A stretch of DNA of 64,000 bases from Streptomyces sp. BA2 (GTDB lineage Bacteria; Actinomycetota; Actinomycetes; Streptomycetales; Streptomycetaceae): positions 9,377,141 to 9,441,140 of the forward strand of contig NZ_WSRO01000002.1 in NCBI RefSeq assembly GCF_009769735.1, in the 5' to 3' direction. Below the pieces are notes generated by a model that was given only the letters and a program-made list of their open reading frames with translations, was not told where the DNA came from and searched no databases. This document shows, piece after piece, positions 62,031 to 64,000 of the stretch (the stretch's first letter is position 1; every line of letters begins with the position of its first letter). The position numbers were made by a program, and so were the translations under genes.

Positions 62031-62813
62031 ATGGTGACTGCTGAGCGACAGGGCCGACTGCCCCGGGAGCGGGAGGACCACTTCATGCGCCTGCCGGGCG
62101 CCCAGGTGGTCTCCACGCGCGCCCTGTTGATGGTGCGGGAGAACATCCGTGCCGCGATCGAGGCCAGAGCCATGATCTGTATCTACGGTCAGGCGGGCCG
62201 GGGCAAGTCGCTGGCGGTGAACACCTCGCTGCGTGAGCTCGCGCCGAAGCTGACGCGCCGGATCCAGTTCCGCTCCCGCCCCTCGACCCGCGACCTGCGC
62301 CACGAGCTGTTCCACGCCCTGGGCCTGCAGGGCCGCCCACCGGGGCAGCCGATCGAGTTCGACAGGATGCTGCGCGGCGCCTTGGAGGAGAGGCACGTCC
62401 TGGTCTGTGACGAGGCGCAGTGGCTGTCGAAGATGTGTTTCGAGTACCTGCGTTACTTGTGGGATGACATCGGCTCGGACCTGACGATCGTGTTCACGGG
62501 CGGGGACGGCTGTTTCGAGATGCTGCAGAGCGAGCCGATGCTGGAGTCCCGCGTGTACGCGTGGCAGGAGATCGAGCCCATGCCGCTGGAGGAAGTCCTC
62601 ACCGTCATCCCGGCCTTTCACCCCGTGTGGGCGGACACGGACCCGGACCTGATCGCGATGTGCGATGACGAGGCCGCGCACGGCAACTTCCGGGCCTGGG
62701 CGAAGATCACTCATCACCTGACCGCCGGGATGAAGGAATCCGGACGGATCCTTGACGAGGATCTGTTGCGGTGGTCCTACAGCAAACTGCGCCAACGTCC
62801 GGTGGTGGCCTGA
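62031..62813 (+). CDS. TniB/TnsC-like AAA ATPase
   Basis: 260 residues, ATG 62031, 3 bp behind the transposase. Walker A IYGQAGRGKSLAV (~50), Walker B HVLVCDEAQWLSK (~125), sensor-1-like TIVFTGGDGCFEM, arginine-rich C-terminal lid. This protein type forms ATP-dependent filaments on target DNA and activates the transposase. The stop is followed within two bases by GTG of the third gene. Confidence 0.92.
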   Translation: MVTAERQGRLPREREDHFMRLPGAQVVSTRALLMVRENIRAAIEARAMICIYGQAGRGKSLAVNTSLRELAPKLTRRIQFRSRPSTRDLRHELFHALGLQGRPPGQPIEFDRMLRGALEERHVLVCDEAQWLSKMCFEYLRYLWDDIGSDLTIVFTGGDGCFEMLQSEPMLESRVYAWQEIEPMPLEEVLTVIPAFHPVWADTDPDLIAMCDDEAAHGNFRAWAKITHHLTAGMKESGRILDEDLLRWSYSKLRQRPVVA

Positions 62814-62814
62814 A

Positions 62815-64000
62815 GTGTTGGACTGCCCCAACCCTCCGCCGGTCACGGTGGTCCTGGACCCGTACGACGACGTGGTCCACACCCGGGCGGCCCTGGCATC
62901 CCACGCCCCGGATCACGGACGCCTCACCGTTCACCCCACCCCGGGGACCGACGCCGCGATCGCACTTGCCTACGACATCCTGGCCGCCCTGGGCAAGCCT
63001 GTCCCGCTGGTCGGCTACCGCCCACTCGACACGGCCCCGGCCTGGACGATCGCCGCCGCCTGGATCCTTGCCACCCCCATCACCCACCTCACCCTGCTGC
63101 GCGCCCACCTGCTCACCCCGCACCGCCTCCAAGACCTTCTGGCCCTGCGCCGGCGTACGGGGGTGCGTCTGTTCCTCGTCTGCCATCACCGGGCCATGCG
63201 GGCATTTGTGGAGCGTGAGCTGCGCCAGCTGGACCACAGGGTCGCTGAGGCCTCAGCTCTGCTGCCCGAGGCCGAGCCGGCCACCTCGGAACGCCAGGCA
63301 CCGCAAGCGGCACGGCCGTTGGCGAACCGCTGGCTCAACTTGCCCGCCCTGACCACGCTCAGTACTTTCGACTCCGCCACCCGCCCTTGCCAGTGCACAG
63401 CACCCATGGCCGAAGACCGGGATTTCTTCGCCCCCACCCTGCCTGCCCTCACCACAGCAGAGGTCTCCCACCGGCTGCACCACGCCACGGCGTACCCCCA
63501 CTTGGCAGCCCGGCTCGCCACCGCCGTCTTCACTGCGGCCTCCACGACGCAGCTGAGCACAGCCCACGTCCGTGATCTCGCCCCTGACGCCTCCACCATC
63601 ACCCTTCACGAGCACGGGCTACGCCAAGGCTGCATGACACACCACGTCCCCAGCTGGGCACGCCCCCTGCTTCTCGCCGCTGCTTTCACCTGGCGCATCA
63701 CCACAGGTACCAGCGGGACGCTCTTCAGCGACCCGCTGGGAGGCCAGGGGCTCCCGTCTCTGACGGCGTTCGCCGAGCGCTGCAAGCTGCGCCCGCCCCA
63801 GCCGCCCCGTCCCAAGCGACGCCGGAGCAGGCGAGAAAGAGCACCGAGCCCGAAGGAGCCAGTGAAGACCATCTGGCCTGTGTCTACCGCTCATTACAGG
63901 CTCTCGTGGACCAGGGACGAACCCGATCTGATGCAGGGCTGTCCCTATCCGCCTCCTCACACTCGAAGGACCATCGAGAGGCGGAAGAAGGGATGGCTGC
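62815..64000 (+). CDS. Third transposon protein, open at window end
   Basis: Starts at GTG 62815 one base after the ATPase stop and stays open for ~395 codons to the window edge. N-terminal half: TVVLDPYDDVVHTRAALASH, ITHLTLLRAHLLTPHRLQDL, RLFLVCHHRAMRAFVEREL. From ~190: RWLNLPALTTLSTF, YPHLAARLATAVFTAASTTQ, LSTAHVRDLAPDASTITLHE, HHVPSWARPLLLAAAFTWR, LFSDPLGGQGLPSLTAF. The second half has the rhythm of a tyrosine-recombinase catalytic domain, but the first catalytic Arg (usual TGLRxxEL) is TTQLSTAHV, so it would be inactive. Its position suggests a target-selector role like TniQ/TnsD, with different sequence. Confidence 0.7.
   Translation, partial: MLDCPNPPPVTVVLDPYDDVVHTRAALASHAPDHGRLTVHPTPGTDAAIALAYDILAALGKPVPLVGYRPLDTAPAWTIAAAWILATPITHLTLLRAHLLTPHRLQDLLALRRRTGVRLFLVCHHRAMRAFVERELRQLDHRVAEASALLPEAEPATSERQAPQAARPLANRWLNLPALTTLSTFDSATRPCQCTAPMAEDRDFFAPTLPALTTAEVSHRLHHATAYPHLAARLATAVFTAASTTQLSTAHVRDLAPDASTITLHEHGLRQGCMTHHVPSWARPLLLAAAFTWRITTGTSGTLFSDPLGGQGLPSLTAFAERCKLRPPQPPRPKRRRSRRERAPSPKEPVKTIWPVSTAHYRLSWTRDEPDLMQGCPYPPPHTRRTIERRKKGWL

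Noticed and set aside
62771-63352. Plus-strand 193-codon frame within the third transposon gene
   Set aside because: It overlaps the GTG 62815 frame in a different phase; the latter has better codon bias and stays open to the window end.

Overview
The window is high-GC actinobacterial DNA, almost certainly from Streptomyces: strong GC third-position bias, GTG starts with GTGA/ATGA overlaps, a second partial nuo cluster, IS5-family insertion sequences, and plasmid-type genes (Replic_Relax, ParB, DUF932) known from Streptomyces linear plasmids and integrative elements. It could be a chromosome arm or a large linear plasmid; the sequence does not decide.

1-15 kb: a polyketide/non-ribosomal-peptide locus. 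On the minus strand TetR, a type II thioesterase, a fully reducing PKS (KS-AT-DH-ER-KR-ACP) and an NRPS (TubC docking, cyclization, cysteine-type adenylation domain, cut by the window start) follow each other. Divergent from tetR are an MmpL-type exporter and a DHA2 drug exporter, both with TTA (bldA) codons. The PKS probably passes a reduced acyl chain to the NRPS, which adds and cyclizes cysteine to a thiazoline.

15-24 kb: a partial respiratory complex I operon (nuoA, a NuoB-like/NuoD-like fusion with a very His-rich linker, nuoH, J, K, L, M, N). The NADH module (E, F, G) and subunits C and I are absent. Scars of MFS, DUF4396 and serine-hydrolase genes lie on both sides.

26-35 kb: a probable CsoR-type copper operator controls a His-rich protein, an AhpD-like protein and an MFS transporter. 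A cytochrome P450 remnant, a 265-bp MITE-like element abutting a complete IS5-family IS, and an anti-sigma-type ATPase / XRE regulator / SLOG protein group follow.

35-58.5 kb: an integrated-plasmid or phage-plasmid block, nearly all on the minus strand: zinc ribbon, Replic_Relax protein, a protein with three repeated winged-helix units, a split NB-ARC/TPR pair, SSB, ParB-like protein, a tRNA with a UAU anticodon, DUF932 protein and many small proteins. At least seven genes or groups have the same promoter (ACACTATTAT at -10) with an inverted repeat over the -35. Two decayed IS5-type transposase copies interrupt the block.

58.8-64 kb: a Pycsar anti-phage pair (pyrimidine cyclase pycC and membrane effector pycTM, coupled by a GTGA overlap) lies between a transposon-end-like sequence and a Mu/Tn7-like transposition operon (DDE transposase, TniB-like ATPase, and a third protein that runs off the window). 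Pycsar therefore looks like cargo of a transposon that landed at the edge of the plasmid block.
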